A stretch of 64,000 bases of DNA from Paenibacillus sp. TCA20 (lineage in GTDB: Bacteria > Bacillota > Bacilli > Paenibacillales > Paenibacillaceae). Shown here piece by piece: positions 44,276-52,807 of this stretch. The notes under the pieces were generated by a model, which made no database searches, had not been told where the DNA came from, and saw only the letters and a list, made by a program, of their open reading frames with translations. The stretch covers positions 310,001 through 374,000 of the forward strand of contig NZ_BBIW01000001.1 of NCBI RefSeq assembly GCF_000732325.1. Reading direction: 5' to 3'. How positions within the stretch are numbered: the first letter of the stretch is position 1; each line of letters starts with the position of its first letter. Made by a program: the position numbers and the translations under genes.

Positions 44276-45340
44276 TTATTTTTTCAGCCACGCTGACAGC
44301 CCCTCCGAGCTATCCTTCGTTTCTTCGGAGTCTAGAATATGGTCAGCCAAGCGATTTAAACGTTCAAGCTGATAACCATAATCGTACATTGCTGCTGCAA
44401 CGATCGACAGCCGGAGCATTCCCTCCCGCTCAAAATCAATGCCTTCGATCGCAGATTCCATGAACTCCACATTGGTGCGCACCAGCTCTTCGCCTTCCCG
44501 TTCATTGGGCTTAAGCTTATCTTCAAATTTGAGCAGGACATGCTCATGGAATTTAATCAATTTCTCCAGATGCTCATCGAAATACTGATCCGTTCGGTCT
44601 GATCGTTCCGCCTGAAAATAGTGTCGATCCACCGCATCCAGCACTGCAAAGCCTTTTTGAAGACTAGATAACATCAGCTTATAGACGACCATCTGCCTCG
44701 TTGAGCTGAACTTCGCCCGTCTCAGCTTCTGCTGTTCTTCTTCAAACAGATGATATTTGTCAACAAGGGATTTGATTTGACCTTCAAGATCATTCTTCTC
44801 ATCACGAAACACCGATTCTTTAATCTCATCCGATATAGAGGTTCTGAGCAGCAAGGACATGCGGTCAAACACACTTCTGATCTGCATCACAAATTGCAGC
44901 TTCGGCTTCGGCGGAGAGACAGTGACGTTGATTACCGATGCAGACACGATACCGATCAGCGTCAGAATGAATCTGTCCACTGCATAATGCCAGTCCCCAG
45001 AGGCCTCCATAATAGAAACAACCGTGACGAGCGTAAGACCGATCGTGTCGCCCATTTTTAACTTAAGACAGATACTGATGACCAGTATACAAGCCAATCC
45101 GACAGCAATGGGTTCATTGGAGAACACCATCCCTCCGATCAGCGCAACGATGGCGCCAAGCGTCGTTGACTGCACTTGATCAAGAAAGTATCGCCAGGAT
45201 CGGTATATAGAGGGCTGCATTGCAAAAATGGCCGCAATTGCCGCACCCACAGGTGACTGGGAAATGTTCAGCAGCATGCTTATATATAAAGCTAGAGTTA
45301 CTGCAATCCCGGTCTTTAACACCCGAGCGCCGAAAGACAT
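44276..45340 (-). CDS. Aromatic acid exporter family (FUSC-like) membrane protein
   Basis: A 354-residue protein with about five to six N-terminal membrane segments (residues 7-140, including TGIAVTLALYISMLLNISQSP and SSPVG-like GAAIAAIFAMQPSIYRSWRYF) and a long C-terminal cytosolic helical domain. This layout matches the aromatic acid exporter family/YqjA-type proteins of Bacillus, half-size relatives of plant ALMT and bacterial FUSC transporters. The ATG follows AAGGAGGG. Substrate unproven. A 9-bp inverted repeat, TTTTGTAAA/TTTACAAAA, lies between its stop and solA (44214-44270). Confidence 0.82.
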   Translation of the reverse strand: MSFGARVLKTGIAVTLALYISMLLNISQSPVGAAIAAIFAMQPSIYRSWRYFLDQVQSTTLGAIVALIGGMVFSNEPIAVGLACILVISICLKLKMGDTIGLTLVTVVSIMEASGDWHYAVDRFILTLIGIVSASVINVTVSPPKPKLQFVMQIRSVFDRMSLLLRTSISDEIKESVFRDEKNDLEGQIKSLVDKYHLFEEEQQKLRRAKFSSTRQMVVYKLMLSSLQKGFAVLDAVDRHYFQAERSDRTDQYFDEHLEKLIKFHEHVLLKFEDKLKPNEREGEELVRTNVEFMESAIEGIDFEREGMLRLSIVAAAMYDYGYQLERLNRLADHILDSEETKDSSEGLSAWLKK

Positions 45341-45439
45341 CCCTATAAGCCCTCCTTCTAGGAATCATGATTAGATATTTTTGTATTATTACCCCAAAAC
45401 CACAAATTACGTAAACCTGCTTTCTCAAATGAACGATTT

Positions 45440-45468
45440 ATTGTACCATGACTTTCCTGAACTTTCGA
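45440..45468 (-). promoter_or_regulatory. Promoter of the FUSC-like gene
   Basis: Reverse strand TCGAAA-N17-TACAAT with TGG before the -10, about 100 bases upstream of the gene. Confidence 0.5.
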
Positions 45469-45534
45469 GCACATTTGTAACAAATCATTGACAGCCGCGT
45501 TCACTTCGCTTAATAGAGCTATTCGACTATTGTA

Positions 45535-45551
45535 TATAATTACCTTGGTAA
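45535..45551 (+). promoter_or_regulatory. -10 element and overlapping palindrome before the copper amine oxidase-N gene
   Basis: TATAAT at 45535-45540 has no clear -35. It overlaps TTACC-TT-GGTAA (45540-45551), a perfect palindrome that would cover the transcript start. About 140 bases of leader follow; they contain short stem-loops but no riboswitch that I recognise. Otherwise 45341-45688 holds only the two divergent promoters. Confidence 0.4.
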
Positions 45552-45688
45552 ATCTCTTCCACCTGTATTGCTTAACTTTTCCAAGCCGAGTAATATGGTT
45601 TCGCATGGGAACATTTCCAATATTTTTTGGGGCAGGAAGTCTGCTGTTCCTATAGCAAAATAATGTACAACTTAGAGGGGTTGACAAC

Positions 45689-46921
45689 ATGTTCAAAAAG
45701 AAGCTAGGCCTGCTAACACTCGCTTTCCTAATGGTATTCTCCATGATGGGTGGAGTCGTATCCGCAGCCGCAACAACACCAAAAATCAAGGTATACCTGG
45801 ACGATGAATTAATGACGTTCCCTGTGACACCTGCCATCAAGAAAGGGGTAACGTTTGTTCCCTTCCGAGCACTATTCGAGGCGTTTGATTACTCGGTGAA
45901 ATGGAACAATGCAGAGAAACGCATCAACGCAGACAACGGCGAAGTGAAGCTTCAGCTCTACGCCGGTAAGACTACGGCCCACATTGATGGTCAAAGAACC
46001 AGCCTTCCTGCCGCACCTTACATAGAGAAAGGCACCACGCTGATTCCACTCCGTTTCGTTGCTGAAGCTACAGGCTACAATGTGTCCTGGGATCAAAACA
46101 GCAAAACAATTCATATTTCTACCTCAGCTGGAGAAGAAGAGACCCAGCAAAAGGTAGATGCCTTCCTTACGGATTTCGGCAACGCGGAAAACGAACGTAA
46201 CCTGAATAAGATTAAATCTATGCTCGATTCTGAATCATACAGCTATGATTACTTCGTGGAATATTATACGGAGTTATTCAAGTCACAAGGAACGACGACT
46301 TATTCCAATCTCGAGATTGTTGGTGCAGAGGATGGCGAAATTATTGCCTCAGTCACCCGTACCGAAATTTGGACCGGAGGTCCATTCTTCTTCGACCTCA
46401 CTCAAGATGAATTGTGGCTGTTCCTGACCGAATCATCAGATGGAAGCTTGAAGCTGAATGATGAAATTCCAGGTTACAATTATTATCATGCACTGGACCT
46501 GATCGGTCAGACACCGGCCGTTCCTGCAGAGGATCAAACAAGTATCGAAGAAACACTGCAAGCTCAGTATGATGGATACAATAACAAGGATGCAGACCTC
46601 GTATTGTCAACACATGATCAGTCCACATGGATTTATCGCAGTCTTCAACAATTGTTTGATACCGGCTATCTGAACGAGGTAGACTATGATCTCTCCGCTT
46701 CTTCTATTAATGTCGTTCAGTATGATGGGAATACCGCTATTGTTCATGCCGAAGAGTCAGATATTGAAGGCGATCTGACAGGGATGTACTATATGGTCAA
46801 ATCAGAGGATGGAAGCTGGCTCATCGCCGATGCATTCTCCCTTTACCCAGAAGAAGATTACAGTGTAATGTCTCTGATGGACAGCCCGCAGGCTCATAAA
46901 TCAGATAAAAATCACCGTTAA
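45689..46921 (+). CDS. Secreted protein with copper amine oxidase N-terminal domain
   Basis: A 410-residue protein with a signal peptide (cleaved near residue 26, VVSAAA). Residues about 30-150 form a copper-amine-oxidase-N (stalk) domain, with the two hallmark repeats KKGVTFVPFRALFEAFDYSV and EKGTTLIPLRFVAEATGYNV. In Paenibacillus this domain is a common surface module and does not imply amine oxidase activity. The rest (about 155-400) resembles two NTF2/SnoaL-like repeats (VDAFLTDFGNAENERNLNKI and LQAQYDGYNNKDADLVLSTH). The ribosome site is AGAGGGG. Function unknown, probably extracellular or wall-associated. Confidence 0.85.
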   Translation: MFKKKLGLLTLAFLMVFSMMGGVVSAAATTPKIKVYLDDELMTFPVTPAIKKGVTFVPFRALFEAFDYSVKWNNAEKRINADNGEVKLQLYAGKTTAHIDGQRTSLPAAPYIEKGTTLIPLRFVAEATGYNVSWDQNSKTIHISTSAGEEETQQKVDAFLTDFGNAENERNLNKIKSMLDSESYSYDYFVEYYTELFKSQGTTTYSNLEIVGAEDGEIIASVTRTEIWTGGPFFFDLTQDELWLFLTESSDGSLKLNDEIPGYNYYHALDLIGQTPAVPAEDQTSIEETLQAQYDGYNNKDADLVLSTHDQSTWIYRSLQQLFDTGYLNEVDYDLSASSINVVQYDGNTAIVHAEESDIEGDLTGMYYMVKSEDGSWLIADAFSLYPEEDYSVMSLMDSPQAHKSDKNHR

Positions 46922-46963
46922 TTAATAGCCTGCCAGACGGTGCGGCTGACCTAAGAATACAAA

Positions 46964-47015
46964 AAGAGCCCTGATTCCTCTGCAAGCACTTGCAGGTTAA
47001 CCAGGGCTCTTCTTA
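46964..47015. terminator. Bidirectional terminator
   Basis: AAGAGCCCTG ... CAGGGCTCTT (10 bp) encloses CTGCAAG-CA-CTTGCAG. The reverse strand has a T5 tail, the + strand a T-rich tail. Confidence 0.85.
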
Positions 47016-47064
47016 TATATTTAGCATATTCCTAACGCTAAGCATTTTCGAAGAAAATGCACGA

Positions 47065-48498
47065 TTAACCAGAAATATCACTGCTCTTCCTTGGCACTCT
47101 TCTCGCTACTCCCGTCTGAAGAGCCGCCTCAATGACCCGCTCACGAATGGATTTGACAACTCGATCATTAAAAACACTAGGAATAATATAATACTTCGTC
47201 CGTTCCTCATCCGATATAGAGGAAGCAATGGCCGTTGCAGCTGCCAGCTTCATCGCTTCATTAATTTCGCTCGCTCTGCAGTCCAGTGCGGCACGGAACA
47301 TTCCAGGGAAGCATAGCACATTATTAATCTGGTTCGGATAATCGGATCTCCCTGTGGCCATAACCGCTACGATATCCTCTACTTCATTCGGCATAATTTC
47401 GGGTACCGGATTGGCCATCGCAAATACAATCGGGTCCTCCGCCATCGTCATGATGTGCTCTCTTGTAAGCAAATTCCCTCTAGAGAGACCAATGAAGATA
47501 TCCGCATCCTTAATAACCTCATGAAGTGAGCCGGTCTGAAGATTAGGGTTTGTCCGCTTGGCATAATCCTGCCAGATCGGATTATCATAGGCTTCTGTTC
47601 TTACAAGAGCTCCCTCGCGGTCAACCCCAATCAAATTTTTGGCTCCGGCAGATAACAAGATGTTACTGCAGGCTACTCCAGCTGCTCCAATACCGCATAC
47701 GACAATCTTCGTATTCTCGATGGATTTGCCGACCAGCTTCAGTGCATTAATCAGTCCTGCATATAATACGACCGCTGTACCGTGCTGATCATCGTGAAAG
47801 ACAGGAATATCCAGCTCCTCATTAAGTCTCCGTTCAATCTCAAAGCAGCGAGGAGAAGAAATATCTTCGAGATTAATACCGCCAAAAGCCGGTGATATCG
47901 CTTTGATCGTCCGAATAATCTCTTCTGTATCCTGCGTTTCCAGGCAGATCGGAAAAGCATCTACTCCCGCAAGCTGCTTGAACAGCATCGCTTTACCTTC
48001 CATTACGGGCATTGCAGCTCTTGGACCAATATTACCAAGACCGAGTACTGCACTTCCATCGGATACAACAGCTACCGTATTTCTTTTGATCGTTAAAGAA
48101 TATGCCTTCTGCGGCTCCTCCGCAATTGCATTACATACTCTGGCCACGTCCGGCGTATATACTCTCGACAAATCCTCTCGGTTGTTAATTGGTGATTTGG
48201 GAGCGATTTCAATTTTGCCGCCCAAATGCAGCAGAAAGGTACGGTCGGATACGTTGATAATAGAGACTCCATTAAGATTTCGGACTGTCTCTACAATCTT
48301 TTTGTTATCATCTGCATGAGAAACCGCAACAGTCAAATCTCGAACGGTAATATCCTGGTTAGTGGAAATTACGTCAATGGCAACGATATCTCCTCCGGCC
48401 TGCGAGATTGCAGATGCCACTTCACCAAAATTAATGGTCTTGGTCTTCATTTCGAGCCGAATAATAATGCTGTTTCCGTCAAGATTGCGCTGTATCAT
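47065..48498 (-). CDS. NAD(P)-dependent malic enzyme with N-terminal ACT domain
   Basis: Malic enzyme decarboxylates malate to pyruvate. The 477-residue protein begins with an ACT domain (residues about 8-85: IIIRLEMKTKTINFGEVASAI, DITVRDLTVAVSH), a ligand-sensing module. The catalytic part then follows with VYTPDVARVCNAIAEEP (about 115-131), VVSDGSAVLGLGNIGPRAAMPVMEGKA split around the active site, the metal ligands in HDDQHGTAVV, and the nucleotide fold KIVVCGIGAAGVACSNILL. The ACT fusion is found in a subset of Firmicute malic enzymes and implies allosteric control, ligand unknown. The ATG follows GGGAGGG. Confidence 0.92.
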   Translation of the reverse strand: MIQRNLDGNSIIIRLEMKTKTINFGEVASAISQAGGDIVAIDVISTNQDITVRDLTVAVSHADDNKKIVETVRNLNGVSIINVSDRTFLLHLGGKIEIAPKSPINNREDLSRVYTPDVARVCNAIAEEPQKAYSLTIKRNTVAVVSDGSAVLGLGNIGPRAAMPVMEGKAMLFKQLAGVDAFPICLETQDTEEIIRTIKAISPAFGGINLEDISSPRCFEIERRLNEELDIPVFHDDQHGTAVVLYAGLINALKLVGKSIENTKIVVCGIGAAGVACSNILLSAGAKNLIGVDREGALVRTEAYDNPIWQDYAKRTNPNLQTGSLHEVIKDADIFIGLSRGNLLTREHIMTMAEDPIVFAMANPVPEIMPNEVEDIVAVMATGRSDYPNQINNVLCFPGMFRAALDCRASEINEAMKLAAATAIASSISDEERTKYYIIPSVFNDRVVKSIRERVIEAALQTGVARRVPRKSSDISG

Positions 48499-48582
48499 GT
48501 AGGTCCCTCCCGTGAGATGTAGTCAAAGCATTCATGAACTGTGATTTCGAGATACAACCCTCATATTCCTTCTAAACCTTAC

Positions 48583-48644
48583 ATAAAAAAGCTCTCCTCG
48601 ACAGCAGTTTACGGGATAAAGTAAATGCCAATCGTTAGAGAGCT
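48583..48644 (-). terminator. Terminator of the second GH42 gene
   Basis: On the reverse strand AGCTCTCT ... GGAGAGCT with an inner TTTAC/GTAAA stem is followed by a run of six T. Nothing else is seen in 48499-48683. Confidence 0.75.
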
Positions 48645-48683
48645 GTATTTCCTATTTTCTAATAAAAAATCAATTTAATCCAT

Positions 48684-50771
48684 TTACCTAGAAGGACGTT
48701 TCAAAATGCGAATTCCGTAAGGGGCTATTTTTACCCTCTCTGCAAATGTGTCCTCCCCATCTGCTCCGGTCAATGAAGTACCGATCTCCGTATAGGACCG
48801 CTCATCCAAAGGCATAAATTGGATCTCATCTGTGTAGTTCTGCAGGAAGACATAGTCCGTCTGACCATCTGTTCGCACATGGGCTGTTACACCTTGAGGG
48901 TATTCCCCGCTAATCGCCTGGGTGATGCTAAGCTCTGTAATTACTAGATTATAAAAGTCTTGATGGAATGGAGCTGTATTGCGTGAAGCAATGTAATACG
49001 CCTTGCCAGATCCCAGTGCATTGACAGTAAGTGCCGGACGGCCTTGATAGAAGTCACTGTCATATGCCGCGATTGCCGTCGCTGTCTCCAGATGTATGAG
49101 ATCACACAGCTCTATCGCCTCATAAGCTCCAGTGAGTCCAAGAACATTGTCTTCTAGAGCTATGACCTTATTAACCTGTCCATCATGCAGTCCGTCAATT
49201 TCCTCAGACCAGATGCCGAGTGTCTTGCGCAGCGGTCCGGGGAAGCCGCCAAGGAAACAGAGATCATTCTCGTTTACGATACCTGACCAGTAGGTAGCGA
49301 CGAAGGTGCCGCCATTCTGAACAAACGCCTCAATGCGTTCACCAACACCAGGTCTTACCATATAGAGCATAGGCGCAATGAGCAGCTTGTATTGGGTAAA
49401 GTCGGCATCCATGTTAATTATATCTACCGAAATTCCTTTTTCCCAAAATGTTTTATAGTGGGATTGTATCGTCTCATCGTATTTGATCCCTACATTACGA
49501 GGTCCTTGTGAATCTTGGATCGCCCATCGATTCTCCCAGTCGAAGATGATTGCCACTTCCGCAGGTACACTCGTACCTGTAACCTCTTCAAGACCGGATA
49601 ATACTTCCCCGACCTCAGTTACTTCCTTGAATACACGGGTGTGTTCATTGCCTATATGATCGACGACAGCTCCATGCAGCTTCTCACTGGAGCCCCGGCT
49701 CTTACGCCACTGAAAATATTGAACCGTATCTGAACCGTGCGCCACAGCCTGAAGAGAAGACAACAGATGCATCCCCGGCTTCTTCAGCTTGCTGACCTCC
49801 TGCCAGTTCGTCATACTCGGCGTGCTCTCCATCAGCATAAATGGTTTGCCGCCTTTAATGGAGCGAACGATATCATGCATGAGTGCAACAGTCATTGCCT
49901 GATGGCTGTCATCCTGAGCATCATGCCACGTCGGATAACTGTCCCATGACAATACATCCAGCACATCTGCAAATTGCCAGTAGTCAAGACCATCAAAGTA
50001 GCTCATGAAATTGGTTGTTGCCGGCAGCTCGGGATTCGCTTCTTTGAGCGGTGCCAGCTCGTGCTGCAGGAAATCAAGGGTCCGATCGGTAACATACCGC
50101 TTCCAATCGAGATTCATCGCATGGACCTGAGTCTCTCCATGAGGAGCAGGGGACTCAATCTGATCCCAGCTCGTATACGTATGGCTCCAGAAGGTTGTCC
50201 ACCAGGCATGGTTCAGCTCCTCTAGAGTTCCATACTTCTCCTTCACCCATTCCCGGAACCCTGTCTGACAATATTCACAATGGCAGTCTCCGCCAAGCTC
50301 GTTGGAAATATGCCAGCCAATGACTGCAGGATGATGAGCATATCGCTCAGCAAGCCTGCTGTTCATCGTGTGTACCTTCTCTCTATATACTGGAGAGGAG
50401 TAGCAGTGATTATGACGGAAGCCATGGAGATTACGCACTCGATTCCTGCCAACTCTCAGCACTTCCGGATATTGCTGAGACATCCAGGCAGGTCTTGCAC
50501 CACTTGGTGTAGCCAGCAGAGCATATATACCGTTCTCGGCAAAGGTGTCCAATATCTGGTCAAGCCACTCAAAGGTAAATACGCCTTCTTCGGGCTCCAG
50601 GGATACCCAGGAGAAGATACCGACAGACATCACATTACAATTAGCAAGCTTCATTAGCCGGATATCCTCTTGCAATACTTCTGGATACCGAAGCCACTGC
50701 TCCGGGTTGTAGTCTGCCCCATGCAGCATTACAGGCGCTTTCGCAAATAACGGTGAATATTTCTTATTCAT
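48684..50771 (-). CDS. GH42 beta-galactosidase (second copy)
   Basis: A 695-residue cytosolic family 42 beta-galactosidase. Acid/base is Glu158 in HISNELGG, nucleophile Glu315 in FMLMESTPS, and zinc cysteines are Cys123, Cys163, Cys165 and Cys168. It is clearly a paralogue of the 4978-7005 enzyme but not a recent duplicate. The start is MNKKYSPLF at 50771 (AAGGAG 9 bases before); upstream in-frame codons would overlap the promoter region. It is last in a YesMN-SBP-permease-permease cluster but has its own promoter (50840-50868) and cre box, so it can be expressed separately. Probable substrates are imported beta-galacto-oligosaccharides. Confidence 0.95.
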   Translation of the reverse strand: MNKKYSPLFAKAPVMLHGADYNPEQWLRYPEVLQEDIRLMKLANCNVMSVGIFSWVSLEPEEGVFTFEWLDQILDTFAENGIYALLATPSGARPAWMSQQYPEVLRVGRNRVRNLHGFRHNHCYSSPVYREKVHTMNSRLAERYAHHPAVIGWHISNELGGDCHCEYCQTGFREWVKEKYGTLEELNHAWWTTFWSHTYTSWDQIESPAPHGETQVHAMNLDWKRYVTDRTLDFLQHELAPLKEANPELPATTNFMSYFDGLDYWQFADVLDVLSWDSYPTWHDAQDDSHQAMTVALMHDIVRSIKGGKPFMLMESTPSMTNWQEVSKLKKPGMHLLSSLQAVAHGSDTVQYFQWRKSRGSSEKLHGAVVDHIGNEHTRVFKEVTEVGEVLSGLEEVTGTSVPAEVAIIFDWENRWAIQDSQGPRNVGIKYDETIQSHYKTFWEKGISVDIINMDADFTQYKLLIAPMLYMVRPGVGERIEAFVQNGGTFVATYWSGIVNENDLCFLGGFPGPLRKTLGIWSEEIDGLHDGQVNKVIALEDNVLGLTGAYEAIELCDLIHLETATAIAAYDSDFYQGRPALTVNALGSGKAYYIASRNTAPFHQDFYNLVITELSITQAISGEYPQGVTAHVRTDGQTDYVFLQNYTDEIQFMPLDERSYTEIGTSLTGADGEDTFAERVKIAPYGIRILKRPSR

Positions 50772-50813
50772 ATAAGCCCACTCCTTTACGATCGTATCGA
50801 TTGTCCTATCCAT

Positions 50814-50827
50814 TGGAAACGATTACA
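50814..50827. promoter_or_regulatory. CcpA cre box at the GH42 promoter
   Basis: TGGAAACGATTACA matches the cre consensus at 13 of 14 positions. It sits just downstream of the predicted -10, about where a bound CcpA would block initiation or early elongation. Confidence 0.7.
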
Positions 50828-50839
50828 TTCCTGTTCTAT

Positions 50840-50868
50840 ATCTTACACTTTGATGCATATCCGAACAA
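50840..50868 (-). promoter_or_regulatory. Promoter of the second GH42 gene
   Basis: Reverse strand TTGTTC-N17-TAAGAT between the permease stop and the GH42 start. Confidence 0.5.
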
Positions 50869-50906
50869 CTTTCGTCCAGAAACACGATTCACTCTATTGT
50901 TTAAAA

Positions 50907-51785
50907 TCACCCTTTTACAGAACCAACGGTCATCCCTTTAACAAAGTATTTTTGCAGGAAAGGATACACAAGCAGAATGGGAGCAGCACCTATAAAGATC
51001 TGTGCAGATTTAACTGTGGTTTGGCTGATCAGTTCCATCTCCTGCGGATTCATAGCCATTGTGCTCATATCCCGCTGAATAATGACCGTCTGGAGAAATG
51101 TTGCGAGCGGAAAGTCCCCGGAATCATTCAAATACAGCAAGCCGTCAAACCAAGAATTCCAATGAAATACCATACTGAACAAGCTGATCGTCGCAATAGA
51201 TGGCAGAGATATCGGCAGATAAATCGAGAATAATGTTCTAAAATGTCCTGCTCCGTCAATTAGTGAAGCCTCTTCCAGCTCCTTCGGGATCCCTCTGAAG
51301 AAATTCAGCATCAAGATGACTAGAAAAGTGTTCACTGCCGACGGAAGCACGAGTACCCAGAACGTATCGATGAGACGAAGGGTTTGAATGACTTCATAGA
51401 AAGGAACAAGTCCTCCGTTAAAGATCATGCTGAATACAAAGATCCAGGAGTACAGCGTTCTTCCTTTAAAAGCCGAGTTCTCTTTGGACAGCGGATAAGC
51501 AGCGAGAAAAGTCACGATTAAGGTGATGGCTGTACCAATGACGGTCCTCAGCACAGAGACCCAGATGGAATGCAGAAAGGCTGGATTGTTAATCGTCTTT
51601 TTGTAAGCCTCTAGCGAGAAATCGATTGGAATCAGCGAGACCAGATTGGCATCTGCCGCTGCTTTGCTGCTAAATGATACGGCAAGCACATGAATCAGCG
51701 GTATGATGCAAAGAATGGCAAGCAATATCAGAAACAGGTTATTGAACGCACTGAATATGCGGTATGATCTTGTTTTATGATACAT
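50907..51785 (-). CDS. Carbohydrate ABC transporter permease (LplC-type)
   Basis: A 292-residue inner-membrane permease with six predicted helices. The EAA loop ELEEASLIDGAGHFRTLFSIYLP (about residues 180-205, G in the DGAG core) is the contact site for the ATPase. The C-terminus KYFVKGMTVGSVKG is typical of LplC/YtcP-like CUT1 permeases. It is 31 bases after the LplB-type permease. No ATP-binding gene is in the cluster, as usual for this family, which shares a general MsmX-type ATPase encoded elsewhere. Confidence 0.93.
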   Translation of the reverse strand: MYHKTRSYRIFSAFNNLFLILLAILCIIPLIHVLAVSFSSKAAADANLVSLIPIDFSLEAYKKTINNPAFLHSIWVSVLRTVIGTAITLIVTFLAAYPLSKENSAFKGRTLYSWIFVFSMIFNGGLVPFYEVIQTLRLIDTFWVLVLPSAVNTFLVILMLNFFRGIPKELEEASLIDGAGHFRTLFSIYLPISLPSIATISLFSMVFHWNSWFDGLLYLNDSGDFPLATFLQTVIIQRDMSTMAMNPQEMELISQTTVKSAQIFIGAAPILLVYPFLQKYFVKGMTVGSVKG

Positions 51786-51816
51786 GGTTTCTCCCTCCCT
51801 CTCAGGTACATATAAT

Positions 51817-52707
51817 CTAGAAAATACGATAACCGGCCCACTTGTAGGCTAGCCTGTAAGATATGAGAATCAGCACCATACTGATGACCGATTTAAACAG
51901 TCCAATCGCAGTACCAAAGCCCATCTCTCCATTAAGTATCGCGGTTCTGTACACAAAGGTATCGATAATATCGCCCGTTTCATATACGAGGGGATTGTAT
52001 AGGTTGAAGATTTGGTCGAAGCCCGCATTCAGGACGTTCCCAAGTGCAAGGGTACCGACAACAACGGTGATTGGTATTAGTGAAGGTACAGTAATATGGA
52101 TCGTCTGCTTCCAACGGCTTGCGCCGTCCATCTCAGCCGCTTCATAGAGTGCAGGGTTAATTCCCGCCAGCGCTGCCAGGAAAATAATCGTGTTGTATCC
52201 GAACTCCTTCCATACATCAGAGATGATAACCGTCAATCGAAACCAGTTGTTATCTCCGAGAAACAGGATCGGATCAACGCCGAAGCTGCCCAGAACTCGA
52301 TTGAAGAGTCCTGCGGGAGCGAGCAGATCCACCAGGATGCCGCCAAGAATGACCCATGACAGGAAGTGTGGCAAGTAGACTAATGTCTGGATTGAGCGCT
52401 GAAGTCCTACTTTCCGGACTTCGTTAAGCAGTATGGCAAATACGAACGGTACAAGCAGATTGAAGATCATCTTGGCTACAGCAATAATTACCGTGTTCCA
52501 AATGACCTGCATACTGTCTTCCCGTTCAAACAGGTATCGGAAATTATCCAGCCCAACCCATTCGGAGCCAGCAATTCCGAGCCACGGTTTATAATCCTGG
52601 AATGCCATGACAATTCCGGACATGGGCAGATAACTGAACAGGAATAGAAATACCATGGCGGGCAGCAGCATGATATGAAATGGCCATGTTTTTTTGAATG
52701 TTCTCAT
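51817..52707 (-). CDS. Carbohydrate ABC transporter permease (LplB-type)
   Basis: A 296-residue six-helix permease with the LplB/YteP-type features PAMVFLFLFSYLPMSGIVMAFQDYKP (N-terminal, split by the first helix) and the EAA loop ALYEAAEMDGASRWKQTIHIT (about residues 187-207). It pairs with the LplC-type permease downstream. The ATG follows AGGAGGG. A hairpin between it and the solute-binding protein gene (52762-52793) probably lowers its expression relative to that protein. Confidence 0.93.
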   Translation of the reverse strand: MRTFKKTWPFHIMLLPAMVFLFLFSYLPMSGIVMAFQDYKPWLGIAGSEWVGLDNFRYLFEREDSMQVIWNTVIIAVAKMIFNLLVPFVFAILLNEVRKVGLQRSIQTLVYLPHFLSWVILGGILVDLLAPAGLFNRVLGSFGVDPILFLGDNNWFRLTVIISDVWKEFGYNTIIFLAALAGINPALYEAAEMDGASRWKQTIHITVPSLIPITVVVGTLALGNVLNAGFDQIFNLYNPLVYETGDIIDTFVYRTAILNGEMGFGTAIGLFKSVISMVLILISYRLAYKWAGYRIF

Positions 52708-52761
52708 CCAAGTCCCTCCTATTTACATTTAAAAATGACTCTTTCTCTAGAAATAAGGTAT

Positions 52762-52793
52762 AGAAAAGCAGCATACATGATTGCATGCTGCTT
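52762..52793 (-). terminator. Intra-operon hairpin between solute-binding protein and permease genes
   Basis: On the reverse strand AAGCAGCAT ... ATGCTGCTT (9 bp, 10-base loop) is followed by TTCT. The T tract is short, which fits partial termination or an mRNA-stabilising 3' stem rather than a full stop. Confidence 0.6.
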
Positions 52794-52807
52794 CCATTTC
52801 ACACGCT

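Noticed and set aside
45358..45840. 160-codon reverse open frame over the intergenic region and the copper amine oxidase-N start
   Set aside because: It overlaps the signal peptide of a well-supported gene and both promoters, and has no ribosome site.
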